Shown here: positions 1 to 7,960 of the stretch, piece by piece
Layout of the letters: the number at the start of each line of letters is the position of its first letter
Numbering within the stretch: the stretch's first letter is position 1
Assembly: GCA_000285855.2 (NCBI GenBank)
Contig: HE978651.1
Span: forward strand, 2,582,855 to 2,646,854
Direction of reading: 5' to 3'
Length of the DNA stretch: 64,000 bases
DNA from: Ruminococcus sp. JC304
GTDB taxonomy: Bacteria > Bacillota > Clostridia > Lachnospirales > Lachnospiraceae
Position numbers and translations under genes: made by a program
Notes under the pieces: model-generated
The model's database searches: none
Told to the model about the DNA's origin: nothing
The model's input: the letters and a program-made list of their open reading frames with translations, nothing else

Positions 1-42
1 TGTAACACATTATACTTATAATTCAAAATAAAATATTCATAA

Positions 43-730
43 ACAAATGCAAAATCCAAAAATGCAGAGTCCTTTTATATCTGCAAATCTTATGTAAAAG
101 CTAACGGCAGCACATCTTCCATGATTGTCCGCAAACTCGGAACGTTGGAACAGCTTTCGATTGAACATGGTCCAACAAGAGATGATGTCCTTGCATGGAC
201 AAAAAATGAAGTGAAAATAGAAACCGAAAAATACAAAAAAGAAAATGAAGAAAAAACAGTATTGATTCCATTTCATGCTGACAGACAGTTAAATTATGAT
301 AAACAGACCTTTTTCCGAGGCGGATACCTTTTTCTGCAATCCATTTATTACCAGTTGCAGATAAATAAAGTCTGCCGAAAATTAAAACAGAAATACAAAT
401 TTAAATATGACATCAATGCAATCCTTTCCGACTTGATCTATACAAAGATCCTGGAGCCTTGCAGTAAACGCTCTTTCTCTAATCTGTTTTCTCTCATTAA
501 CAATCTACCGTTATCTTGAGAAAAAGTTAAATTTGCAATATACCTGCGAAGAATTATTGGGCACTCTAAAGGCAATGAATTTTGCAGAAATACAGGAACA
601 GGGATTCATCCCGCTGTATAAACGCGAAAAGATTACGGATGCTCTTCATGAAAGCTGTGGTTTTAGGACAGACTATCAATTTATAGCAAAGAGCAAAATG
701 AAAACAATACAGAAAAAAGTAAAGGGAAAG
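43..730 (+). pseudogene. IS1634-family transposase remnant (internal deletion)
   Basis: This is what is left of a DDE transposase of the IS1634/IS4 type. The N-terminal part reads in one frame from about position 43 (no start codon; residues such as NAESFYICKSYVKANG) to a stop at 519. The C-terminal end reads in another frame from about 515 (LEKKLN..) to about 730, with the typical tail CGFRTDYQFIAKSKMK. The two parts total about 230 residues, whereas full members have roughly 500 or more, so the catalytic middle is missing. No intact copy is nearby. The family is judged from motif memory; that it is broken is seen directly. Confidence 0.75.
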
Positions 731-771
731 AATAAATTACTATACTTCAAAACAACGGCAAAAACGCGCAA

Positions 772-806
772 AAAAACAATCGTATTTTTTACGATTGTTT
801 TTTTTG
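772..806. terminator. Hairpin with T-tract after the transposase remnant
   Basis: The arms AACAATCGTA and TACGATTGTT enclose a short T-rich loop and are followed by a run of T on the + strand. It fits a terminator for the transposase remnant and lies in front of the convergent aldo/keto reductase gene. Confidence 0.65.
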
Positions 807-875
807 ACTTATTTCAATTATTATCAGCTGTATCTATAAGTATTCGTGCTCCCTGATCCTTTTTTAATTATTTCA

Positions 876-1808
876 TCACGGCAGATCATTTCCTGCAGCC
901 AGATATATCTCGTACCACTCTTTTTTGCTCAACCTAACTTCAGTTGCTTTTGCTGCTTCACGAACACGAGTCGATTTCGTAGTGCCGATTACAGCCTGAG
1001 TTGCTCCGGGGTAGCGAAGAATCCAGGCAAGAGCGACAGCCATAGGAGCGACCTCCCTTTCAGAAGCAATTCTGTTGAGCACAGTGTTCAATTCCCAATA
1101 ATTATCAGATCCAAGAAAAGTTCCCTGAAAATATCCATACTGAAGGGAAGACCACGCCTGAACCGGAATCTTTTTCATACGGCAATATTCCAGTACTCCA
1201 CCGCCATCCCGCATGATTCCCTTATCACACTGCATATCCATGTGAAAACCAGCGTCAAAAACCTGGGTAACGGCACAGCTAAGCTGAATCTGGTTTGCAC
1301 AAATTGGGAACTGTATTTCCCTGCTTAGCATTTCCATCATCATAGGCGTCATGTTGCTAACCCCAAAGTTCCGTACCTTTCCAGCTTTATAAAGGCGGTC
1401 AAAAGCCTCTGCAATTTCATCTGGTTCCATAAGCGCATCTGGTCTATGAAGAAGCAGACTATCCAGATGATCTGTGTGAAGTCTGGACAAAATTCCATCT
1501 ACAGCCTCCAGAATATAATCTCTGGAAAAATCGAAATAGGTAAAATCCGGATCACAACGGATTCCGCATTTTGACTGAATAAAAAATTCAGCACGCAAAG
1601 AAGGATTCTCTGCAAACACTTTTCCTATCACTTCTTCTGATTTTCCGCCACCATAAATGTCTGCGAGATCCAGAAAATTAATCCCCTCTTCAAGGCCAGT
1701 CTCAATCAAATCCAAGGCCTCACCAGTGGACATCTCTGAAATTCTCATCAATCCCATAACAATTTCAGATACCTTATCTTTATCTTTTCCAAATTCAATA
1801 TACTGCAT
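876..1808 (-). CDS. Aldo/keto reductase
   Basis: A 310-residue NAD(P)H-dependent oxidoreductase with the aldo/keto reductase TIM-barrel signature. The catalytic tetrad can be read off: Asp47 and Tyr52 in FLDLADIYGGG, Lys80 in QSKCGI, and His121 in LLLHRPD. The C-terminal cofactor-binding segment (AVIGTTKSTRVREAAKA) is also present. The sequence resembles the YdhF-like branch that reduces small carbonyl compounds or sugars, but the substrate cannot be told. It stands near a Gfo/Idh-type oxidoreductase and a LacI remnant on the same strand, which hints at a former sugar-utilisation cluster (inference). Confidence 0.9.
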   Translation of the reverse strand: MQYIEFGKDKDKVSEIVMGLMRISEMSTGEALDLIETGLEEGINFLDLADIYGGGKSEEVIGKVFAENPSLRAEFFIQSKCGIRCDPDFTYFDFSRDYILEAVDGILSRLHTDHLDSLLLHRPDALMEPDEIAEAFDRLYKAGKVRNFGVSNMTPMMMEMLSREIQFPICANQIQLSCAVTQVFDAGFHMDMQCDKGIMRDGGGVLEYCRMKKIPVQAWSSLQYGYFQGTFLGSDNYWELNTVLNRIASEREVAPMAVALAWILRYPGATQAVIGTTKSTRVREAAKATEVRLSKKEWYEIYLAAGNDLP

Positions 1809-1865
1809 ACAATTTTCTCCTCTTCTGCCAAACAGCTTCTTATCCAGAAGCTATAATATTACATC

Positions 1866-2180
1866 TTATATTCTTCTGACACTCTCTCTTTCTACATACT
1901 CCACGGGAATCAGTATTTTTGCCGGACTAAGCCGTTTAGAAATCATCTGATAGTACAAAGCCTCTATAGCATGATCAGCAATTGACGGTACATAGGTCTC
2001 TACTGACGATAGTTTTGGATTAAGGAAATTACAAATTTCTGCATTATCATATCCCACCAAACTCAAATCTTCAGGAATTTTCAATCCTTTTTCATGAATC
2101 GCTTCAATGGCACCACCTGCCAGCCGGTCATTAAAACAAATAAACGCACTCGGAAGCTCACTCAATCCACGGAATCTCAT
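1866..2180 (-). pseudogene. LacI-family regulator, C-terminal fragment
   Basis: About 104 residues match the end of LacI/GalR sugar-responsive repressors: LPSAFICFNDRLAGGAIEAI, then IPEDLSLVGYDN, then the C-terminal helix. The DNA-binding helix-turn-helix and the first ligand-binding subdomain, about two thirds of the protein, are absent. The reading frame begins inside the last codons of the upstream Gfo/Idh gene, so the fragment is joined directly to that gene's 3' end. It cannot bind an operator as it stands and is best seen as deletion scar material. Confidence 0.75.
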
Positions 2181-3126
2181 AATTCCAGGATTTACGAATA
2201 TCGTCCAGGATTTTCATAATCCTTATTGTCTCTGCATGAGGCATTTCCGGACACTCCAGTTTGCCCTCTTGGATTGCTTTCATGCAGGATTCTACCTCAT
2301 ATTCATATCCTGAGATTTGTTCCGGCACAACATAAGAAGCCACTTCTTTATGGTCAGTATCAAACACTGTTATCTTTTCCGGATTATTGATATTCTGCAC
2401 CTGCATATATCCTCTGGTTCCGAAAATACTTCCCATTCTGTCTGAGATTTCTCTTGCTCCACACTGAAGGGTTGCCATGCGTTCTCCCTCAAACACCATG
2501 GCAATGCTGTCCAGAATATCCACTCCATTCTGAAAGATTGCAGTAGCCTTTACATCCTTTACCTTATCGCCAAGCACCATAGAGGCAAAATTGATTGGAT
2601 ATACGCCTACATCCAGAAGAGCACCTCCCGCAAGCTCCGGTTTACGGATACGTTCTACATGACTTATTGTATAACTGAGATTCGCCGTAACTGCGGTAAC
2701 TTCGCCGATCACACCACTTTCAATAATATGGTTGATCATCTTTCTGGATGGCATATATCTTGTCCAGATTGCTTCTGTGATCAGAAGCTTTTTCTCCTTT
2801 GCAAGGTCAAATAATTTCTGTGCCTGCTCTGCATTTACAGTGAATGCCTTTTCACAAAGCACATGCTTTCCCGCTTCCAGACACATCTTTGCATGCAGAT
2901 AATGGTGTGAATGAGGAGTTGCGATATAAACCAGTTCAACCTCATCATCTGCCAGCATTTCCTCATAGGATCCATATGCTTTTTTTACTTCATATTTCTG
3001 TGCAAATTCCCGGGCACGTCCCAGATCACGGGCAGCAACCGCATATGCCTCCACATCTTCCATTCCTGCCACTGTTTTCGCCATAGTAGAAGCAATGCCT
3101 CCGGCCCCCAAAATACCTAACTTCAT
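2158..3126 (-). CDS. Gfo/Idh/MocA-family oxidoreductase
   Basis: A 322-residue NAD(P)-dependent dehydrogenase of sugars, inositols or related compounds. The N-terminal Rossmann fold starts MKLGILGAGGIASTMAK, with the GxGxxA motif at residues 7-12. The family motif with catalytic lysine is visible as CEKAFTVNAEQA, and LLDVGVYPINFA corresponds to the conserved active-site segment of the C-terminal domain. A ribosome binding site (GGGAGG) precedes the ATG. The gene stops within the start of the LacI fragment. The substrate is unknown. Confidence 0.9.
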   Translation of the reverse strand: MKLGILGAGGIASTMAKTVAGMEDVEAYAVAARDLGRAREFAQKYEVKKAYGSYEEMLADDEVELVYIATPHSHHYLHAKMCLEAGKHVLCEKAFTVNAEQAQKLFDLAKEKKLLITEAIWTRYMPSRKMINHIIESGVIGEVTAVTANLSYTISHVERIRKPELAGGALLDVGVYPINFASMVLGDKVKDVKATAIFQNGVDILDSIAMVFEGERMATLQCGAREISDRMGSIFGTRGYMQVQNINNPEKITVFDTDHKEVASYVVPEQISGYEYEVESCMKAIQEGKLECPEMPHAETIRIMKILDDIRKSWNYEIPWIE

Positions 3127-3262
3127 TTTGCTGTCCTCCCATATTTAGTATTCAAGCAGATAAAATTATCCACTTAACTATTTGCTCTAATTTTACAGCA
3201 TCATTGCCCGGAGAACAAGTTTATTCTGTTATATGTTTATTTTATTTTTTATTTCATATCAC

Positions 3263-3460
3263 TTATTTTTTCAATTTCTCTTTTTTTCGTTTTGTCATCA
3301 ATCCTCCGATCCGTCCGGTCTCTTTTGCAGACAGACTTTTCCATCCATCACTCAATACTCTGTCCAGCAGGCCCATTTCCTCTGCAATTTCATACTTCAT
3401 CCTGGTGTCCGGTAACAATTCTCCATCAAGATAAGCTTTTATTTCCTTCTCTTTATTCAA
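3263..3460 (-). CDS. Small acid-soluble spore protein, alpha/beta type
   Basis: About 65 residues with the alpha/beta-type SASP core: MKYEIAEEMGLLDRVLSDGW, then SLSAKETGRIGGLMTKRKK. These proteins coat and protect DNA in dormant spores, so the organism is probably a spore former. I favour a TTG start at 3460 because AAGGAG lies 11 bases upstream; a GTG at 3472 would leave no room for a ribosome binding site. That ribosome binding site lies in the 3' arm of a strong hairpin (3459-3500). It follows the PspC-like gene on the same strand. Confidence 0.8.
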   Translation of the reverse strand: MNKEKEIKAYLDGELLPDTRMKYEIAEEMGLLDRVLSDGWKSLSAKETGRIGGLMTKRKKEKLKK

Positions 3461-3500
3461 AACAGCCCACACTCCTTTTCTTTGGAGTATGGGCTGTTTT
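3459..3500. terminator. Strong hairpin between PspC-like and SASP genes
   Basis: Seventeen-base arms (AAAACAGCCCACACTCC and its near-perfect complement at 3484-3500) enclose an 8-base loop. It could end transcription of the PspC-like gene on the minus strand. It also overlaps the SASP ribosome binding site and start codon region, so it may control SASP translation. Confidence 0.65.
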
Positions 3501-3563
3501 CTTAATTTTTATACTGTATTTCATTGAACTTCTTTTTATTACAGACTGGATTTTGAAATTCTG

Positions 3564-3749
3564 TTATCTTTTTGGAATAATAATTGCTGCAATGATATAT
3601 GCCCAGATTCCCGCACCGCCAAAGCAGGTCAGGATCACCCATGCCAGACGCACCAGCGTAGGGTCAATATCAAAATATTCTGCAATTCCTCCACATACAC
3701 CGCAAAGCATGCTGTTTTCTGATGATTTGTATAAACGTTTGTCACTCAT
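3564..3749 (-). CDS. PspC-domain membrane protein
   Basis: A 61-residue protein made of little more than a PspC domain. It starts MSDKRLYKSSENSMLCGVCGGIAEYF, followed by a hydrophobic membrane segment (LAWVILTCFGGAGIWAYIIAAIII). PspC proteins are linked to envelope stress responses; stand-alone domains of this size are common in Firmicutes, and the molecular role is not settled. It follows the DUF4097 gene on the same strand in a PadR-DUF1700-DUF4097-PspC order often seen together, which supports an envelope role. A clear GGAGG precedes the ATG. Confidence 0.88.
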   Translation of the reverse strand: MSDKRLYKSSENSMLCGVCGGIAEYFDIDPTLVRLAWVILTCFGGAGIWAYIIAAIIIPKR

Positions 3750-3890
3750 GATTCATTTCCTCCTTAAATCCAGATTAGTCAAGCAGATAAAATCATCCGC
3801 TTCGCTACTTGCTCTACATCAAATAACTACTTGATTCGGTTAAATACTACTTTCATTTCTTCCCGTCAGAGTGTATACTCCTCAGGATAC

Positions 3891-4865
3891 CTACAAATTC
3901 CTATGCTCTTTCCCGGAGAAATTCACCGATACATTTCCCATACCGCACTCCAGATCCAGTTTCCTGTCTGCACCTGTATTGGAAATGCTTTTCTCTCTGC
4001 CAAGTCCACTGTAAGAATCAGAACCTACATCCAGATTTCCCACGCCGCATTCCAGATCATAATTATAATCCTCCTGAGTACCGGTCATTGTAAGATCCAG
4101 TTCACCCAGACCACATTCTCCATCTGTCTTCCTGGCACTCAGATCTGCAAATGTCATACTTCCGGTTCCGATTTCCAGATCTGCCTCCCTTGCAGTCACC
4201 GGATTCTTACTTTCAAATTCCCCGGCTCCCATTTCCACACTCAGCTTCTCTGTCTCAATATCTCTGTTCAGATAAACAGTACCTGCACCCATTTCAATCT
4301 CCAACTCCTGAAGCTTAACGTCTTCCGGATAGGAGATACACACCTTTCTGGTTTTAGACAGCTTTTTCGTGCTTCTGACCTTAAGAGTATCTGAACTCTC
4401 TTTTACTGTCACATTCTTTCCATTATCATCATAAACTCTGACACAGAAGCTGTCACCCTCTTCCAGAATCAGCTCATCGTACTTCAGCTCTATATCCAGC
4501 TTTGTGGGCTGATATTTCAGTTGATATACAGTGCCATCTGTCGAGCTTTCATTTCCCACTGCTGCAGGCTCCATGTCTTTCTGCCCCATTTCCGTACTAT
4601 ATTCCATCCCATCATGTTCAACATGGTCATCATAATCATCATCGATATCATCATGGTCATCATGGTCATCATCGATATCATCATGGTCATCATAGTCATC
4701 ATGGTCATCGTCCCACTCCGTCATCCAGAGAATCCGCTTCAGACTGTTCACCCCTGTCAGTTCCGACATACTGGCTCCCATAACACCACCGGCAGCAGTC
4801 AGTCCGATTCCTGCTGCAGCAAAAATCCCTGCTGCGATCAGCATTCCTTTCGTAAATTTCTTCAT
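3891..4865 (-). CDS. DUF4097-family membrane-anchored protein with Asp/His repeats
   Basis: A 324-residue protein with one N-terminal membrane segment or signal (residues about 8-29, MLIAAGIFAAAGIGLTAAGG). A striking acidic, histidine-rich stretch follows (about 51-86), made of DDHDD and DDID repeats. The rest is a repetitive beta-sheet region of the DUF4097 (putative adhesin-like) type with recurring motifs such as LEIGTGSM, LECGVGNLDV and LECGMGNVSV. The start overlaps the DUF1700 stop by ATGA, so the two are translationally coupled. The Asp/His stretch could bind metal ions (inference). The family has no firm biochemical function. Confidence 0.85.
   Translation of the reverse strand: MKKFTKGMLIAAGIFAAAGIGLTAAGGVMGASMSELTGVNSLKRILWMTEWDDDHDDYDDHDDIDDDHDDHDDIDDDYDDHVEHDGMEYSTEMGQKDMEPAAVGNESSTDGTVYQLKYQPTKLDIELKYDELILEEGDSFCVRVYDDNGKNVTVKESSDTLKVRSTKKLSKTRKVCISYPEDVKLQELEIEMGAGTVYLNRDIETEKLSVEMGAGEFESKNPVTAREADLEIGTGSMTFADLSARKTDGECGLGELDLTMTGTQEDYNYDLECGVGNLDVGSDSYSGLGREKSISNTGADRKLDLECGMGNVSVNFSGKEHRNL
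4625..4710. repeat. Short tandem repeat coding for the Asp/His-rich stretch
   Basis: The DNA is built from CATCATGGT and CATCATCGATAT units. A roughly 30-base block (CATCATCGATATCATCATGG plus flank) occurs twice in a row. Such low-complexity DNA is prone to copy-number change in multiples of three bases, which would keep the reading frame. Confidence 0.75.
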
Positions 4866-5569
4866 TTCACCGCCTCCCCTCTCTTCCTGTAAAGCAGCCT
4901 GTTAAAAAAGTCAGTCATTTTCCGGAACCACTTAGGTACGATCCGTATTGCAATACTGATCAGCCCCAAAACCATAAGGATTGCCAACGCGATCATCAGA
5001 CAGCCAATTCCTATGGTCATGACTCCGGTTCCGGTCATCACCACGCAAAGGCCTATTCCTGCCACAATAGCAGCAAATCCACCGATCAATAAAGCAACCG
5101 CACCTATGCCCAGTCCAACGATCAGCCAGAAGGGAAGCAACAAAATACCAACTGCCAAAGACAGGATTCCGCCAACAGCTCCCTTAACAAAAGGAGAAAT
5201 AAAAACCAGCAGGATCACTGCCAAAATCAGCGCTGCCTGGTTTCCCTTCCTGAAAAAGCGCTTCTCTTTCCCGGATCCTTCCCCATATTTTTCAGGCATC
5301 TGCTCCGTTTCTTTTGCCCGGGCATCCTCATAACCATGCTCTGTATATTCTCCATACTCATAACCCTTTTCAGGATCCTTCAGATCTGCCTTAATGATTG
5401 CCGCAACCTTCTCAGGACTTCCAAGGTCCCTGATCACCGAAGCCTCATTCTCAATTCCCGCATCATCGAAATAATTATTATAAAACTCAAGGGCATCCTG
5501 CCTCTCTGTCTCAGAAATATCCGCAAGCAGCTCCTCCAGCTCCCGCATAAACTGCGCCCTGTCCATCAT
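4862..5569 (-). CDS. DUF1700 (HAAS-like) membrane protein
   Basis: A 235-residue protein. The N-terminal 65 residues match the DUF1700/HAAS signalling-type domain (MRELEELLADISETERQDAL, then YYNNYFDDAG-like and DLGSPEKVAAIIKADL). A charged linker and four hydrophobic segments in the second half follow. Proteins of this family are nearly always encoded next to a PadR regulator, as here. Start and stop codons overlap with both neighbours (ATGA with PadR upstream, ATGA with DUF4097 downstream), so the three form one tightly coupled operon. The role is probably sensing or adjusting the envelope (inference). Confidence 0.88.
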   Translation of the reverse strand: MMDRAQFMRELEELLADISETERQDALEFYNNYFDDAGIENEASVIRDLGSPEKVAAIIKADLKDPEKGYEYGEYTEHGYEDARAKETEQMPEKYGEGSGKEKRFFRKGNQAALILAVILLVFISPFVKGAVGGILSLAVGILLLPFWLIVGLGIGAVALLIGGFAAIVAGIGLCVVMTGTGVMTIGIGCLMIALAILMVLGLISIAIRIVPKWFRKMTDFFNRLLYRKRGEAVK

Positions 5570-5919
5570 CCAATTCCTCCCTCGTCAACACCGTCTGCCC
5601 TCACATTCTGTCCATCAAGAACACCTGTGATCTTCGACGAATAAATTTCCCATTCAGCCCTGTACAGGCTCAACTGAGCAGCCCCCTTCTCCGTCAGCTT
5701 ATAATATCTCCGGTTTCTCCCGGCAAAGGCCATATCATAAACCTCCAGACAATCATCCTTCTGCAATCGCCTCAGTACCGGATACAACGTAGATTCTGAA
5801 ATTTCCAGAACTCCCCGTACATCCTGAGTAATCTTATAACCATAGGTCCCTTCCTTTTCCTTGGAAACCACAGCCAGAACAATCGCATCCAGAAGCGCCG
5901 CACCCGTATTAAAAACCAT
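5566..5919 (-). CDS. PadR-family transcriptional regulator
   Basis: A winged-helix repressor of about 117 residues. The PadR core is clear: LLDAIVLAVVSKEKEGTYGY, ISESTLYPVLRRLQKDD, and RRYYKLTEKGAAQL. An upstream ATG at 5955 is possible, but GGGAG sits 7 bases before the ATG at 5919, which also matches the usual family start, so 5919 is chosen. It is the first gene of the PadR-DUF1700-DUF4097 operon. A palindrome lying between its -35 and -10 boxes is a candidate autoregulatory operator. Confidence 0.9.
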   Translation of the reverse strand: MVFNTGAALLDAIVLAVVSKEKEGTYGYKITQDVRGVLEISESTLYPVLRRLQKDDCLEVYDMAFAGRNRRYYKLTEKGAAQLSLYRAEWEIYSSKITGVLDGQNVRADGVDEGGIG

Positions 5920-6053
5920 ATGCACACTCCCTTGTCTCATTAACACCCTGCACATACATCTGCCACATTGAATTCCAGTTATTCCGTTCTTAGTAACGAA
6001 ATCTATCCAGTCCAGTACATATTATACAGCAGTGCAATATTGTTTTGTTGCTG

Positions 6054-6085
6054 ATATTATATGTCGTATAATATAATTTTGTCAA
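6054..6085 (-). promoter_or_regulatory. PadR operon promoter with palindromic operator
   Basis: On the minus strand, TTGACA (6080-6085) and TATAAT (6056-6061) are spaced by 18 bases. The perfect inverted repeat ATATTATA-TGTCG-TATAATAT (6054-6074) covers the -10 box and most of the spacer. A repressor bound there would block RNA polymerase. That PadR itself binds is an inference from its position. Confidence 0.6.
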
Positions 6086-6173
6086 TACTATTTAGCAAAA
6101 ATATCTTTTCTATTATAATAAACAAAATGGATGCTCTGGTTTCTACAGAGTGTTAGGATTATGACAGGGGGAC

Positions 6174-6379
6174 GCCGTGTGAAAGATATCTATGCTGGTT
6201 CGGTTCCGGGGTCTAAGTAATTCTATGTCTGTGAAAATCTGCTAAAAACATGAGAAAAAAAGCGCAAACTCGCTTCGCTCAGACAGTGCGGCTTTTTTTC
6301 TCATAACGCAGATTTTCACAGCCTAAGAATTACTAAGACCCCTGCACAGAGGAACCAGCATAGATATCTTTCACACGGC
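6174..6379. repeat. 206-bp imperfect palindrome
   Basis: The 90-base left arm (starting GCCGTGTGAAAGATATCTAT) is matched in reverse complement by the right arm ending at 6379. Shared blocks include GATATCTATGCTGGTTC, TAAGTAATTCT-like, TGTGAAAATCTGC and ATGAGAAAAAAAGC. The centre is around 6276 and has a smaller hairpin of its own. It sits in the 560-base gap between the divergent padR and rsmF-like genes and codes for nothing obvious. It could be a non-autonomous palindromic mobile element or a structured RNA. Confidence 0.8.
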
Positions 6380-6480
6380 TGTATATTGGTATACGTGGTT
6401 AACGAAACTTTCTCTGTCTCCTTGTTTTTTTCAATGTAATTTGATAATTAATTTTAACGAAAGAAAGGGCTTCACACATT

Positions 6481-7884
6481 ATGACAATAACAACTCCCCT
6501 CCATCCCGCCTTCCTGGCACGCATGCAGGAAATGCTTTCTGCTCAGGAATACACCGCCTTCTTAGAGAGCTTTAACGCCCCCCGCACCTATGGCCTGCGG
6601 GTAAACACCTCAAAAATCTCCTGTGAAGAATTCCAAAAACTCTGCCCGTTTCCAGTAAAACCAATCCCCTGGATCCCCAACGGATATTTCTATGATGAGG
6701 ATACCCGCCCTTCCAGATGCGCATATTACCAGGCCGGCCTCTATTACCTCCAGGAGCCAAGTGCTATGACCCCAGCCTCCCGTATTCCCATCGAACCTGG
6801 TGACAAAGTCCTGGATCTCTGCGCGGCCCCTGGCGGAAAGGCAACTGCAGCAGGAGCTGCCCTTCAGGGACAGGGACTTCTGGTAGCCAACGATATCAGC
6901 ACCTCCCGTGCCAGAGCACTTCTGCGTAATCTGGAACTTTTCGGAATCCCCAATATTTTTGTGGCAAACGAGACACCGGCAAAGCTAACCAAGACATTCC
7001 CGGAATTTTTTGACAAGATCATCCTGGATGCCCCATGCTCCGGCGAAGGAATGTTCCGCAAGGAGGAAGCCCTTGCAAAGGACTGGACTCCTGAAAAATC
7101 CCAGGAGCTTTCTGAAATCCAGAAAGAGCTTGTGCTTCAGGCAGCAGATATGCTTCGCCCAGGTGGACTCTTACTTTATTCCACCTGTACCTTCGCCCCT
7201 GCGGAAGACGAGCAGACCGTGGCTTATCTTCTGGAAAACCGCCCGGATATGGAACTGGCAGAAATGGAAAACTATGAGGAATTTTCCCAAGGTGTGCCGG
7301 AATGGGGAAATGACAATCCGGAGCTGACCAAGTGCATCCGCATTTTCCCCCATAAAATGAACGGGGAAGGCCACTTCCTGGCTCTCTTCCATAAAAAAGG
7401 ACAATCCATACAGGAAAGCAGCCGTCCACACACAAAGCCTGATAAAAATGCATTCCCGTTAATCGAAGAATTCCTGAATGAAATTGGTCTGAAAACTCTG
7501 GGCGGCCAGCCCTTTGACTGGGAGCGGGTAGAGGTTCGCAAGGACAAAGTCTATTATCTGCCACCTGTACTTTCCGATTTCCGCGGAATCACCTTCCTCC
7601 GAAACGGATTATACCTGGGTGACCTTAAGAAAAATCGTTTTGAACCCTCTCAGCCTCTGGCACTGGCCATCCGCAAAGGGGAGGCGGAAGCTGTGATTTC
7701 TCTTCCTGTCTCTGACGAAAGACTCACCCGCTATCTGAAGGGTGAGACCTTAAACATTGAGCCTGAAGAAGCAACCCACAAAAAAGGATGGCATCTTCTC
7801 TGTGCAGATGGATATCCGGTAGGCTTCGGAAAGCTGGTCAACCAGATCCTGAAAAATAAATATCCGGCAGGATGGCGCGTATAA
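6481..7884 (+). CDS. RsmF/RsmB-family 16S rRNA (cytosine-5) methyltransferase
   Basis: A 467-residue S-adenosylmethionine-dependent RNA m5C methyltransferase of the NOL1/NOP2/Sun family. The SAM motif is LDLCAAPGGK (111-120). The two family cysteines are in LDAPCSGEG (Cys186) and YSTCTFAP (Cys236, the expected nucleophile). The C-terminal 170 residues fit the RsmF-type RNA-binding and PUA-like extension. Likely target is a cytosine of 16S rRNA (family knowledge). The stop codon lies inside the downstream terminator hairpin. It stands alone on the + strand. Confidence 0.9.
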   Translation: MTITTPLHPAFLARMQEMLSAQEYTAFLESFNAPRTYGLRVNTSKISCEEFQKLCPFPVKPIPWIPNGYFYDEDTRPSRCAYYQAGLYYLQEPSAMTPASRIPIEPGDKVLDLCAAPGGKATAAGAALQGQGLLVANDISTSRARALLRNLELFGIPNIFVANETPAKLTKTFPEFFDKIILDAPCSGEGMFRKEEALAKDWTPEKSQELSEIQKELVLQAADMLRPGGLLLYSTCTFAPAEDEQTVAYLLENRPDMELAEMENYEEFSQGVPEWGNDNPELTKCIRIFPHKMNGEGHFLALFHKKGQSIQESSRPHTKPDKNAFPLIEEFLNEIGLKTLGGQPFDWERVEVRKDKVYYLPPVLSDFRGITFLRNGLYLGDLKKNRFEPSQPLALAIRKGEAEAVISLPVSDERLTRYLKGETLNIEPEEATHKKGWHLLCADGYPVGFGKLVNQILKNKYPAGWRV

Positions 7885-7915
7885 TACGCGCTTCTCCCTG
7901 CCGGATATCTTTTTA
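7859..7915 (+). terminator. Terminator of the rRNA methyltransferase gene
   Basis: The arms ATATCCGGCAGG and CCTGCCGGATAT are followed by CTTTTT. A second palindrome, GCGCGTATAATACGCGC, lies inside and contains the stop codon of the gene. Confidence 0.8.
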
Positions 7916-7960
7916 TCCAAACACCTTCTGCAATCCAAAAGCAGATATTTTTATGAATTT

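Noticed and set aside
4502-4783. His-rich frames on the + strand (HGHHGHHRYHHGHH-like)
   Set aside because: They are the reverse reading of the Asp/His repeat in the DUF4097 gene.
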